The position numbers were made by a program, and so were the translations under genes. From Desulfatiglans anilini DSM 4660 (GTDB lineage: Bacteria; Desulfobacterota; DSM-4660; Desulfatiglandales; Desulfatiglandaceae): 64,000 bases of DNA. The stretch is from positions 1 through 64,000 of the forward strand of contig NZ_AULM01000021.1 of assembly GCF_000422285.1 (NCBI RefSeq), in the 5' to 3' direction. Below the pieces are notes generated by a model. It made no database searches. It saw nothing but the letters and a program-made list of their open reading frames with translations, and was not told the DNA's origin. This document shows positions 44,399-54,500 of this stretch, piece by piece (within the stretch, counting starts at the first letter, position 1; every line of letters starts with the position of its first letter).

Positions 44399-44675
44399 CG
44401 GCCAGAGGCCCGATATCCGATGTCCGAATTCGGAGAGTAGAGGGATGAACCACTGAATGGAGGAAACCGAACCTGGTTCGACTATGCCCTTGACTGGCAC
44501 TATCTCTTTTTTGAAGATTGCAGTCGGGTAACCGACGGAAACCCGGCCATCAGGTGTATAATCAACAGAAGACTCAACAGGGCGGATCCCTTCGTAAGCA
44601 AGAAACGGTAACCCACTCGGCGTCAGGCCCCCACAGGCCGACGCTTCTGGCCTCGGTTTTCTTACATCCTGCCGT
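44399..44675. other. Intergenic spacer before the MBOAT remnant
   Basis: About 280 bp, GC-rich, with no supported gene. TGGCACTATCTC at 44497 superficially resembles a -24 element but the -12 GC is absent. A promoter for the acetylation genes may be here. Confidence 0.4.
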
Positions 44676-46156
44676 ATGCTTTTCACCTCCCTCGAATTCT
44701 ACTTTTTCCTTACAGGCCTGCTAATCGTCTGGCGCGTTGCCCCCGCCCGGTTCGGCCCTGGGGTCCTCCTGGCCGGCAGTTGCCTGTTCTGCGCCTGGTG
44801 GCAGCCGTGGTTTGTGCTGGTGCTCGTGTATGTCACCCTCGTCAGTTTTCTGGCTGGAATTCGGATGGCATCCGCCACGGATATCGAAGCTCCGAGTTCT
44901 GTCCTGCGGGCTTCGTGCACTCAGAAGCCCGAGGCGTACTTCTGTAAAAAAAGCAGGTGTTGATTGGTGCGGTGGTGCTCAACCTCCTGCCGCTGGCCTT
45001 TTTCAAGTACTACAATTTCTTCAACGACTCGCTGCGTTCCGTCTGGGCCGGGCCCTGGGCCGTACATCATCTCGATCTGCTGCTGCCGGTGGGGATCTCC
45101 TTTTACACGTTTCAGGCTGTATCCTACTGCGCGGATGTCTACAAGGGGAGGATTGCGGTTGAATCCGGCCTGGTGAGGTATGCCCTCTATCTGGCGTTTT
45201 TCCCCAAGCTGATCTCAGGTCCCATCGAACGGGGGGTGGCGCTGCTGCCCCAGATCAAAAGGCCGTTTTTGTTTCAGAGCGGTCTTTTTGTGTCAGGGGT
45301 CCAGCTTTTTTTCTGGGGGATGTTCAAAAAGCTTGTGGTCGCAGACCGGATGGGCATGTATGTGGATATGGTCTTCGGCGATCCGGAAGGGATGTACGGG
45401 AAAACGGCGATCATCGGCGCATGGATGTTTTCCCTCCAGATCTACTGCGATTTTTCCGCTTACATGGACATGGCCATCGGCTGTGGAAGGATGTTCGGCA
45501 TCGAACTGAGCCGCAACTTCAATTTCCCCTATATGGCGAAATCCGTCCGGGAGTTCTGGCGCTGCTGGCACATCACCCTAACATCGTGGTTCCGGGATTA
45601 TGTGTACATCCCCCTTGGCGGCAACCGGGCGGCTGCGGGTCGATGGGCACTGAACATCATGCTGGTGTTCCTGCTGAGCGGTCTGTGGCACGGAGCGGCG
45701 TGGACCTTCGTCTTTTAGGGCGGGCTGCACGGCGTTTTTTACCTGATTGGCAAGTACACAGTGACGGTGCGAGACCGAGGGCGGCGTAGGATTGGAATGA
45801 AGGGCCGGTTCGAGGCGGAGATGCAGGTGTTCGTCACCTTCAACCTTGTGTCCCTGGCCTGGGTGTTTTTCAGGGCGGAGAGCAGTGGAGAGGCCTTTGT
45901 GCTGATCCGGAACATGTTCATCGATGTCGAACTGCCGGTGCGTATGCTCTCGAGCCAGTTTTCCACCTTCCTCGCCTTTGCGGCTGCGGGTGTCTTTGCC
46001 GGTCTGGAATGGCTTAGCTATGCGGGGGCGCGGAAGCGGGTGAACCTGGTCCAGGCGATCCCCCCGTTCCTGCGCTACCCCGGATATGCGCTGGGGCTCC
46101 TGGCGATCACCCTCCTGGGGGTGAGCAGCCGGCAGTTCATCTACTTTCAATTCTGA
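44676..46156 (+). pseudogene. Broken AlgI/DltB-like MBOAT O-acyltransferase
   Basis: Three pieces together cover a complete MBOAT of about 490 residues, paralogous to the intact gene at 48867. Piece 1 (44676-44951) has MLFTSLEFYFFLTGLLIVW. At an A7 run (44946-44952) the frame shifts by -1 into piece 2, beginning KQVLIGAVVLNLLPLAFFKY and including FPKLISGPIERG, YCDFSAYMDMAIGCGRMFG and the GLWHGAAWTFVF block with the catalytic His. A TAG at 45716-45718 then replaces the Trp found at the same place in the intact paralogue, and piece 3 carries on in the same frame from GGLHGVFYL to the normal C-terminus. Two lesions imply decay, although homopolymer error or slippage could explain the first. Confidence 0.75.
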
Positions 46157-46400
46157 AAGGGGATGGTGCAGAAAGGAGAGACCTGGAAGGGTTGTGGTTT
46201 CTTGAGGGCGGCGGCTTGCAGGCCGCAGCCTGTCCGGTTGGAATCCGAGGGGAGGGGCCGTAGGATCCTTTTTTTGCCCCATCGAAGAGAGAAGTGCTGA
46301 CTACCCGGGTTGATGAGGAGGGAAGATCAAAGCGCACCTGATCAAGGCCCTGATCATCGGCACCCTCTTCTTTGCGGGGGACATCGGTATCTCCCATGTA

Positions 46401-47315
46401 TTGAAACAGGGCAGGGACCGGTACTACGGGCTGGACAAGGCGGCGCAGATCCTGTGTGTGGGGCATTCGCACATGGTTCTGGGGGTAGATGCGGAGCGGC
46501 TGGAGCGGGAGTTGGGCGTACCCGTGGCCAAGTATGCCACGGCCGGGGCGAATGCGTTGGACCGGCTGTGGATGGTGCGGCAGTTCGTGGAGAGGCAGCC
46601 TTCGGTGAAGACGGTGATCTACGATGTGGACCCGCGGCTGTTCGACACGGAAGGGCTCAGCTCCGCGTCTTACACGCTCTTTTTGCCCTATATCGACGAC
46701 CCGGTCATGTGCCGCTATCTCCGGCGGGAGGTGACCTGTGAGGAATTTTACTCGGCCAAAGCGATCCGGACGACCCGCTTCCGGGACCAGACCATCAACG
46801 TGGCGCTGAGGGGCTTGCTCGGCAGGGTCGAAAACAAGAAGACCAGCCGGATGCGGGTAGAAGATCTTCAGGGGTTCCTAGAAAGAGAGGCGGCGCGGGG
46901 GATCCGCAACAACCCCGATGCGCGGGGCTGCTTTCTCGAAACCATCGATTTTTTGACGAAAAGAGGAATCACGGTGGTCCTGGTGTACATCCCGGTGGCG
47001 GATCTCCTGAACGCCATCGATCCGGAGGGCCAGGAGGGGGTCCTGCAGGTGTTCAGGGACGTGGCCGGAAAAAACGACAAGGTGGTCTTTCTGGACTACA
47101 ATCGGGATTATCAGCACCGGCATGAATGGTTCTACGACCTGCGCCATCTGAACGGAGAAGGGAATGAGATTTTGACCGGCAGGCTGATTGTGGATCTGAA
47201 AAGGCTTTTTTGGGAGGGCGGTGAGATACGCTCGTCTGCAGACTCCACGGACATGGATGTGTCTTCAATGGAGACGATCCTACGGCATAGATCTGGTCGG
47301 CCGGTCGAGGGGTGA
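46401..47315 (+). CDS. SGNH-type acetylation partner (AlgJ-like), probably damaged at its start
   Basis: Block LCVGHSHMVLGVDAERLE has the GxSH motif of SGNH/GDSL-like proteins that work with MBOATs, and DLRHLNGEGNEILTGRL is the C-terminal His block. The TTG at 46401 is the first accepted start in frame, but the open frame continues upstream to 46317 and encodes a clear membrane segment (LIKALIIGTLFFAGDIG) without an in-frame ATG. An ATG at 46313 would join this frame if one G of the GGG at 46320-46322 were removed. The N-terminus is therefore probably damaged, matching the broken MBOAT next to it. Confidence 0.65.
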   Translation: MKQGRDRYYGLDKAAQILCVGHSHMVLGVDAERLERELGVPVAKYATAGANALDRLWMVRQFVERQPSVKTVIYDVDPRLFDTEGLSSASYTLFLPYIDDPVMCRYLRREVTCEEFYSAKAIRTTRFRDQTINVALRGLLGRVENKKTSRMRVEDLQGFLEREAARGIRNNPDARGCFLETIDFLTKRGITVVLVYIPVADLLNAIDPEGQEGVLQVFRDVAGKNDKVVFLDYNRDYQHRHEWFYDLRHLNGEGNEILTGRLIVDLKRLFWEGGEIRSSADSTDMDVSSMETILRHRSGRPVEG

Positions 47316-47770
47316 TGTGCACTGGGTGCGGAGAGTTAACCGTCAGGGTAAAACACCTTTTTGATTGCGGCGAGCGAGGCATCCTGTGCGTTTCAGTCTT
47401 GCGTTGTAACGAGGTGCCATATCAGGGGCAGGGGGCGTTTTCCATCAACAAAACAGCCTCTCGAGCGCAGCAGAGCAAGGGCACGGGGGAGTAAGCTTCG
47501 ACTGGACAAGGCATCGTCTTCTTCCAGCCCAGCAACATCGTGGGGACCTTTATCCTGATAGAGCAGGCCAGGGGGCACAGCGACCGGGTTGGGGTTTTTC
47601 GATAACCTCCGCAATGCTGGGTTCTACGGGAGTCATGCCAGGAAATGGACTTATTGGGAGAGCACTCCCCTCACTCCGGGCATCCCTTACTTCTCGAGCC
47701 GGTTTGTCCTATCGAAGCCTGATCCGGTTCGTGAAGGATTAGGATCATTGGTAAACATCGGATTTTTATA
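47316..47770. other. Spacer with a coding remnant between the two acetylation modules
   Basis: About 455 bp. From about 47495 to 47603 a + frame reads GQGIVFFQPSNIVGTFILIE then EQARGHSDRVGVFR before a stop, which looks like the C-terminal end of a small enzyme (the pattern recalls VOC-fold proteins such as methylmalonyl-CoA epimerase, weakly). No start or N-terminal half is present. Composition changes from GC-rich to AT-rich near 47760. Confidence 0.4.
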
Positions 47771-48877
47771 TTGACAAAAATCTCGGCCTATTTATTAAAA
47801 CAACTTACTCTTGTGCTTTTAAGTGCAGTTGTTGCCTTGCTTCTTGTATGTCTAACCGCCCCTTTCTTCATTTCCAATTTAAAAGTTTACGATTGGAACG
47901 ATGAACTAAATATATTCGTTTTTTCCGGAGGTTATATTCATCGCGAACGTGACGAAGGATGGGCTGATACCCATTTTGGTGAAATGGGTATCAGCGGCAT
48001 CCGTAACCTGTCGATGGATGCTGGAAGCAGTGCTGTCGTCAGTATTTGGGGAGATTCACATGTAGAGGCCTTACAAGTACCTGATTCATGCAAATTGTCT
48101 CAACAGGCTACGAATATTTGGAATGAAAACCATAAAGGAAGGATTCGTTTCTTCGGAATGGCGCAAAGCTACTGGTCTGTTGCTGATTATGTTTACCTGA
48201 TTCCACGATTAGAAAAAATTATAACGCCTGTCGCACATATCATTGTCCTTGGCGAACATGGCCTTAAGGATATCACTCCTGATGGAACGAGCTTTCTCGA
48301 ACCGAACTTCGCCTTTATTCCCCACCAAAAAATTGATAAGCGAAAAAACGAGTTGCTGAGAAAGGTTGACACTGCTGGGTGCAGCTACCCATTTTTGGCT
48401 TTATGGCAGCCAATCCGGGCTTTGCGCGAACGTCTTTCCACCCATGGGCTGCGGTTTATTCCAGGCCCGATTGTGCAGAAAGTTGAGCTTTTGGCAAGCA
48501 AGGATTGGTCTGTTCCCACCAGGTCCCTTATCAATGCATGGTATTTTGCACTTTCTAAGCTCAGACAGACATCACGGCAACCATTAATAATCGTCTATTT
48601 ACCTGAAATCCCAAGACTGAGTGACGGAGAGATTATATGTGTTGATGATCAAGAGGGTTTAATCGCTAAGTTCCGCTCAATATGTGATGAACATGAAATT
48701 CTATTTGTGGATTTGACTTATAAATTCATTGATGGCGTTAAGTTAAATCGTCGGTTTGCACGTGGATTTCACAACGGGCAATTGTCTGTTGGACATCTGA
48801 ACGAATTTGGGCACCTATTAACAGCCGAGGCGATCTGTGGTGCACTTGAGAAGATTGTGCCTTTAAATGATTTTTAA
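47771..48877 (+). CDS. SGNH-type acetylation partner of the intact MBOAT
   Basis: A 368-residue protein with one N-terminal membrane segment (LTLVLLSAVVALLLVCLTA), then a periplasmic domain with IWGDSHVEALQ (GDSH, catalytic Ser block) and GHLNEFGHLLTAEAI (His block) as in SGNH hydrolases. The start is a TTG at 47771. It overlaps the MBOAT gene by 11 bp. The pair probably passes acetyl groups from the cytoplasm through the MBOAT to the polymer, as AlgI/AlgJ/AlgX do for alginate. AT-rich relative to the flanking genes. Confidence 0.78.
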   Translation: MTKISAYLLKQLTLVLLSAVVALLLVCLTAPFFISNLKVYDWNDELNIFVFSGGYIHRERDEGWADTHFGEMGISGIRNLSMDAGSSAVVSIWGDSHVEALQVPDSCKLSQQATNIWNENHKGRIRFFGMAQSYWSVADYVYLIPRLEKIITPVAHIIVLGEHGLKDITPDGTSFLEPNFAFIPHQKIDKRKNELLRKVDTAGCSYPFLALWQPIRALRERLSTHGLRFIPGPIVQKVELLASKDWSVPTRSLINAWYFALSKLRQTSRQPLIIVYLPEIPRLSDGEIICVDDQEGLIAKFRSICDEHEILFVDLTYKFIDGVKLNRRFARGFHNGQLSVGHLNEFGHLLTAEAICGALEKIVPLNDF

Positions 48878-50279
48878 TTCGTTAGAATTTATAATTTTTA
48901 CCTTTATTATTCTTTTTCTGTTATTTGTTATCAGGCATAATCGATCCAGAAAAAGTGTTCTGTTACTTGCAAGCGCATATTTTTATGCTTATTGGGACTG
49001 GCGATTCTTAACGCTAATCCTAGCACAAGGTTTGAGCGGATACGTCACCGGGCGGATGCTCGGCACAAATAAGCACCAGCTTTCGAAAAAGGCCATTCTG
49101 GCTGTTTGCCTTGTTCTTAATCTTGGATTGCTAGGCTGTTTCAAGTATGTGAACTTCTTCATTGAAGTATTCAGCGTCGCATTAATGGAAATTGGTCTGG
49201 ATGTTGGTACGCTGAATCTCATTTTACCTTTGGGTATTTCTTTCTACACTTTTAGTGTGATGAGCTACGTTATCGATGTTTATCGTGGCCATTTGAAAGC
49301 TTGCAGAGATATCGGTGATTTTTTACTGTTTGTTCTATATTTCCCAAAACTGGTTGCTGGTCCAATTGTTCGTGCCGGCGATTTCTTGCCGCAGTTAAAT
49401 GCCGTTCCGGTACAGTCGAAAGAAAGAGTATTTCAGGGGGTCCGACAATTTGTCATAGGTCTTGCGAAAAAGATGTTTGTCGCAGACCGCTTGGCAGCTT
49501 TTGCTGATACAGTTTTTATAAATGCGGATTTGCTGAATGCTCCAACGGTATGGCTCGGGGTCGTTGCATTTACCGTCCAGATCTATTGCGATTTTTCAGG
49601 TTATTCGGACATGGCCATAGGTTTGTCGCGTGTCATCGGTTATGATCTGAACGAGAACTTCAGGATTCCATATCTCTCATCGAGTATCACGGAATTTTGG
49701 CGTCGCTGGCATATCTCGCTTTCTTTATGGTTCAGAGATTACGTTTATATTCCTCTCGGTGGCAATCGACATGGAAGTCTTCACACCTATGTGAATCTGA
49801 TGGCAACCATGCTGCTTTGTGGATTATGGCATGGTGCTGCATGGACTTTTGTGGCGTGGGGGGGAATGCATGGTGTGGCCCTGGTAGTGGAACGAATGAT
49901 CCGTGGGGAACAAAAATCCATGGCTTCTACTCTACAAAATAAAAATGAAGTCGGCTTTAGGTTCCTTCAATGGACTAGCACATTGTTTTTTATAATAATC
50001 GCGTGGGTTTTTTTCAAGGCCAGTTCTTTTAGCCAGGCGGGTACAGTCATTCGCGCCCTATTCAGATTAGACAACGGATTTGGCTGGTATCCGCCCTTGG
50101 CTATCTTTCTGATATCAACGGTTGCCATTTTACATGGGGTCTACCTGACCAGATTCCAATCGGTGATGATTCTTGAAAAAAATAACTTTTTCTCTATGAC
50201 TACCCTGTTTCTAATCTTTTACCTCTGCTTGGTCTTTGTTCCAACCGAGTTTGAACCATTCATTTATTCCCAGTTCTAA
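48867..50279 (+). CDS. Intact MBOAT-family O-acyltransferase (AlgI-like)
   Basis: A 470-residue polytopic protein: LPLGISFYTFSVMSYVIDVY, FPKLVAGPIVRAGDFLPQ, IYCDFSGYSDMAIGLSRVIG, EFWRRWHISLSLWFRDYVYI and GLWHGAAWTFVAWGGMHG, containing the conserved His of MBOATs. It is the intact counterpart of the broken gene at 44676 and shares its order of motifs. AT-rich. Its end (50279) is also the edge of the AT-rich block: a truncated lipoprotein gene on the other strand begins to overlap it at 50260. Confidence 0.9.
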   Translation: MIFNSLEFIIFTFIILFLLFVIRHNRSRKSVLLLASAYFYAYWDWRFLTLILAQGLSGYVTGRMLGTNKHQLSKKAILAVCLVLNLGLLGCFKYVNFFIEVFSVALMEIGLDVGTLNLILPLGISFYTFSVMSYVIDVYRGHLKACRDIGDFLLFVLYFPKLVAGPIVRAGDFLPQLNAVPVQSKERVFQGVRQFVIGLAKKMFVADRLAAFADTVFINADLLNAPTVWLGVVAFTVQIYCDFSGYSDMAIGLSRVIGYDLNENFRIPYLSSSITEFWRRWHISLSLWFRDYVYIPLGGNRHGSLHTYVNLMATMLLCGLWHGAAWTFVAWGGMHGVALVVERMIRGEQKSMASTLQNKNEVGFRFLQWTSTLFFIIIAWVFFKASSFSQAGTVIRALFRLDNGFGWYPPLAIFLISTVAILHGVYLTRFQSVMILEKNNFFSMTTLFLIFYLCLVFVPTEFEPFIYSQF

Positions 50280-50427
50280 TCGAGCGGTACTCCTGGTTCC
50301 CGTGAATGATCAGGGCCAGGCGCTCTTCGGGGAGATCCGGGCCGGGGTAAGCCTCGATGGGGGCCAGGGAGCAGCCGGTGACAATAAGGTATAGAAGGGG
50401 AATGAGGACTGTGAGTCTGCGTTTCAT
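50260..50427 (-). pseudogene. Truncated lipoprotein gene
   Basis: On the minus strand the ATG at 50427 gives MKRRLTVLIPLLYLIVTGCS, a signal peptide with a lipobox (LIVTGC), then LAPIEAYPGPDLPEERLAL, a pattern seen in small outer-membrane lipoproteins. After about residue 50 the frame runs into the 3' end of the MBOAT gene and stops at 50260, giving only 55 residues. The missing 3' part was apparently replaced by the AT-rich MBOAT module, which makes this gene a marker of the insertion joint. Confidence 0.6.
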
Positions 50428-50509
50428 ATCGGCCCGAGCGGGGTGTTAGTGTGCGGAAACGGCTCCTTCGAAGCAGGATGCCCGTATCCTACCATGGCGA
50501 TGCGGTTGC

Positions 50510-50555
50510 GGCAAGGGCGGTCTTTACCTGGAAAGAGGTGAAGACCGCCCTTGCC
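50510..50555. repeat. 20-bp stem-loop upstream of the REC-PAS gene
   Basis: GGCAAGGGCGGTCTTTACCT (50510-50529) pairs with AGGTGAAGACCGCCCTTGCC (50536-50555) except for one T-G wobble; the loop is GGAAAG. There is no T-run on either side, so it is not a classical intrinsic terminator. It could shield the downstream genes from read-through or control them. Confidence 0.6.
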
Positions 50556-50653
50556 ATAAGCGGGGGTGGGCGTTGAAGAGGGCGGGCCTGGTTCTTGCCG
50601 GGGGTTGTCATTAGCGGCGCGGCCGAGCTGGCGCTTAAGGAGGTGATGTCGGG

Positions 50654-51451
50654 GTGACGGTGCATGCGCTCTTCCCGAATGCCTTGATTGTGGACAACGA
50701 TTACTTCTTCGTGAGGTTCCTGGTCGATCAACTGCATGAGCGCGGCTACACGGCCGACAGGGCCTATGACGGCAAGGAGGGCATTGCGCGGTTGCAGGAC
50801 GGGTTTTTCAGCCTGGTCTTCTGCGACATCATCATGCCCAAGATCGACGGCCGGGCGGTCATCGCGTATATCCGCAGGCACTGTCCCGTGCAGCCGAAGG
50901 CGGTTGTGGCGGTATCGGGGCTGTTTGTCGAGCTGACCGACCAGCTCGACGGCATCGAAGCCGATTACTTCATGGCGAAGGGGCCGCTCGAGCAGATGTC
51001 CGAACAGGTGCAGAGGTTGCTCGGCTACATCGAAACCGGCGGCCGGCCCCCGCCGAGGTTTTTCTTCGAGCCGGAGGAGCGGGATGAGGCTGCAGGGTTC
51101 AATCAGCCGGCGGTCGAGTTGATGGAGGTCCTGAAGGGCGAGCGGAGCATCCTCGAGAGTCTGGCGATGGGAGTGGTCGTGGTGGACAAGGATGCCAGGG
51201 TGCTGAGCGCCAATCCGCCCGCGCTCGAGCTTTTCGGTCTGCCGGCTGCGGAGATCGTGAACCGGCACATTGCCAGCCTTTTTGCGGAGGAATCGCGGGG
51301 GGCGCTCATCGGTGCGATGCGCTCGGCCCTGCTCGATCGGAGCCATCGGAAGGTGGAGTTGAGCGGGTCTTCGGGCGGGGGCAGCCGGCCCTGGGCCGTG
51401 TCGGCCTGGGAGGCGCAGGGAGAGGTCATGGGCTGGGTCCTGTGCGGGTGA
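50654..51451 (+). CDS. Response-regulator receiver plus PAS protein
   Basis: A 265-residue protein: an N-terminal receiver domain (ALIVDNDYFFVRFLVDQL with the acidic pair, VFCDIIMPKIDGRAVIAYI with the phospho-Asp, VAVSG for the Ser/Thr position, and FMAKGPLE for the Lys), then a linker and a PAS domain (about 165-265: ILESLAMGVVVVDKDARVLS). There is no DNA-binding or kinase output domain, so it likely signals by protein contact. AAGGAGGTGATG lies before the GTG start, a near-perfect ribosome site. It is followed by two hybrid histidine kinases and could be their shared partner. Confidence 0.82.
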   Translation: MTVHALFPNALIVDNDYFFVRFLVDQLHERGYTADRAYDGKEGIARLQDGFFSLVFCDIIMPKIDGRAVIAYIRRHCPVQPKAVVAVSGLFVELTDQLDGIEADYFMAKGPLEQMSEQVQRLLGYIETGGRPPPRFFFEPEERDEAAGFNQPAVELMEVLKGERSILESLAMGVVVVDKDARVLSANPPALELFGLPAAEIVNRHIASLFAEESRGALIGAMRSALLDRSHRKVELSGSSGGGSRPWAVSAWEAQGEVMGWVLCG

Positions 51452-51518
51452 GGGGTTGGAAAAACGGGCTCAAAGAGGTTTGGCCGCAGATCGAGGTCTT
51501 GAAGGGACGGTTCTTGCG

Positions 51519-54500
51519 ATGAAAAATATCCGGAAGGTACTGGCGATCACCGCGGGGGTGATCTGGGTGTTCGGGATCATCGGGTCGGCCGTATGGAGTC
51601 AGTGGCAGATGCGGCGCTCGCTGATGGTGTTGGCCGAATCGGAGGCCGCCGCCTCGATTGAGAAGGACGTCGTTTACCGCCGGTGGGTGTCCATGCATGG
51701 CGGGGTCTACGTGCCGCCGACGGAGACGACCCCGCCGAACCCGTATCTGAGCCATTTGCCGGAGCGGGATATCACCACGACGGATGGAAAGACCTTCACC
51801 CTGGTCAGTCCGGCCTACATGACCCGCCAGGTGCATGAACTGGGGCGCGAGCGGTACGGCCTGCGGGGGCATATCACGAGCCTGAATCCGCTCCGGCCGG
51901 AGAACGGGCCGGACCCTTGGGAGGCGGAGGCGTTGAAGGCCTTCGAAAGGGGTGTGAAGAAGGTCGAGTCGGTCGAGGTCCTGGACGGGGAGCCGCATCT
52001 CAGGGTCATGCGGCCTTTCGTGGTCGAGCAGGAGTGCCTCAAATGCCATGGGTCGGAGGGCTATCGGGAGGGGGATATCGGCGGGGGTATCAGTGTGTCG
52101 ACCCCGCTTTCGGCGCATATCGCGGCGTTCGGCGACCATCGGATGCTGGTGGTTCTGGCGCACGCGGCGATCGGGATTTTGGGCCTCGCCGGTTTGTGGG
52201 GAGGCGCCGGGATCTTGAAAAAGTCAGAGAGGCGGCTGAGGCAGAGCGAGGAGCGGATCCGCGGCATCGTCGAACATAGCACCTCCGTCTTCTATGCCTG
52301 CGATGCGAAGGGGGTTCCGACCTATCTGAGCCCCCAGATCGAAACGGTGCTCGGGTACATGCCGGAAGAGGCCATGGCCCGTTGGGGGGACTTGATGACG
52401 GACAACCCCCTGAACCAGATTGCCGAGGAGCGGGCCGCGGCCGCTTTCGAGACGGGCGAGGCCCAGCCGCCCTATGAGATCGAGGCCGTGCACAAGGACG
52501 GCCATCCGGTCTGGGTGGAGTGCAGGCAGAGCCCTGTTGTCAAGGACGGGCAGGTCGTGGGAATGGCTGGTTCCTGGAGGGATATCAGCGCGCGTAAGGC
52601 AGGCTTGGCGGCGCTCAGAAATCGCGAAGAGCGTCTGAGGCTGGCCGTGGAAGCCGCTGAATCGGCCACCTGGGATTTCGATGTGCCGAGCGACACGATG
52701 ATCTATGATCGGCGCTGGTTCCGCATGCTCGGCTATGCGGCGGGCGAGATCAAACCCGATCTCCGCAGTTGGGAAGCGCTCGTCCACCGGGAGGACAAGT
52801 CGTATGTAATCGGGCGATTTCATGCTCACTTGGTGGGTATGACGCAGATTTACGAGACGGAGCATCGGCTCCGCCACAAGTCGGGCGATTGGATCTGGGT
52901 GCTGGACAGGGGGCGCGTGACGGAACGCGACTCGGAGGGGCGGCCTTTGCGGGTCTGCGGCACGCTGATGGATATCACCGCCCGCAAACACGCCGAGCGT
53001 ATGACGCAGATCCAGCTCGATCTGATCGAATTCGCGGCCGACCACAGTCTGGATGAGGTGTTGAAGCGTGCCTTGGACGAGATCAGCACGTTCGTGCGGA
53101 GCCCGACGGCCTTTTTCGCCCTCGTGGCGGCCGACCAGAAATCCATCTCGCTTCAAGAATGGTCGCCTTCGACCACGGAGATTTGCCGGGTGGAGGCGAA
53201 GCAACTGCACTGCACCCTCGATCGGGCCGGCGTCTGGGCGGATTGCGTTTTGGCGAAAAACCCCGTGATCCACAACGACTATCAGGCCCTGCCCCGCAAA
53301 AAGGGGCTGCCGGAGGGCCATCCCGAACTGGTCCGGGAGTTACTGGTGCCGGTGCTGCGGAAAGAAAGCGTCGTCGCGATCCTCGGTGTGGGCAACAAGC
53401 CCGTGCCTTACACGGAAGAAGACGCCGAACGGGTGGCGGCTTTGGCCGATGTGACGTGGGAGACCATCGAGCGCAAGCGGGTCGACGAGAGGCTGCGGGA
53501 GAGCGAAGAACTGCAGAAGGCTATGATCGAGTGCTCGCCCTTGGCGCTGTATGCCGTCGACCTGGAGGGTGGTGTCCTCTCATGGAACGCTTCGGCGGAA
53601 AGGTTGTTCGGCTGGAGCGCCGATGAGGTCGTCGGGAAGCCGCTGCCCACCGTTCCGGAGGAGAAGGCGCGCGAGTTCGAGGCGATCCGGAGGCGGGTCG
53701 CCGAGGGGGAGGTGATCTCGGGCCTCGAGGTCGTCCGGCGGAAGAAGGACGGGGTGCGGTTCGATGGGAGGCTGTCCGTTGCACCGATTCGTGATATCGA
53801 TGGAGTGCTCGTCGGGTTCATGGCCAGCATGGAGGATGTGACCGTATGGAAGGAGGCGGAGAAGGAGAGGAAGGAGCTTTCGGAACAGCTTTCGCAGGCC
53901 CAGAAGCTCGAGTCCGTGGGGCGTCTGGCGGGGGGTGTCGCCCACGATTTCAACAACATGTTGAGCGTGATCCTGGGGCACGCTGAAATCCTGCTGGGAA
54001 AGCTCGAGCCGGGCGACCGCATGGCGGCGGGTCTGCGGGAGATTCAGGGGGCTGCCGAGCGGTCTGCGCTCTTGACGCGGCAGTTGCTCGCCTTTGCGAG
54101 GAAACAGGTCGTGGAGCCCAGGGTCCTCAGTTTGAACGAAACGGTGGAACCCCTCCTGAAGATGCTGCGCCGGTTGATCGGGGAGGACATCGCCCTGCTC
54201 TGGCACCCGGGGAGGAATCTCTGGCCGATCCTGATCGACCCGTCGCAGGTCGATCAGATACTGGCGAACCTGTGCGTAAACGCCCGGGATGCCATCGAGG
54301 ATGTCGGGGAGATCGTCATCGAAACGCGGAATGTCCATCTGGTGGCCGCGCAATACGACGATCACCCGGAGGCTGTCTCCGGCGAGTATGTCCTGTTGTC
54401 TGTGAGCGATGACGGCTGCGGCGTGGACAAGGAGGCCCTGCCGTATCTGTTCGAGCCGTTTTTCACGACGAAAGAGGTCGGCAAGGGGACCGGGCTCGGC

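Noticed and set aside
44490-44515. Second sigma-54 promoter (TGGCACTATCTC)
   Set aside because: The -12 element lacks GC at the required spacing.
45716-45718. TAG as a pyrrolysine codon
   Set aside because: The intact paralogue has Trp at this position and the gene also carries a frameshift; a nonsense mutation or sequence error is far simpler.
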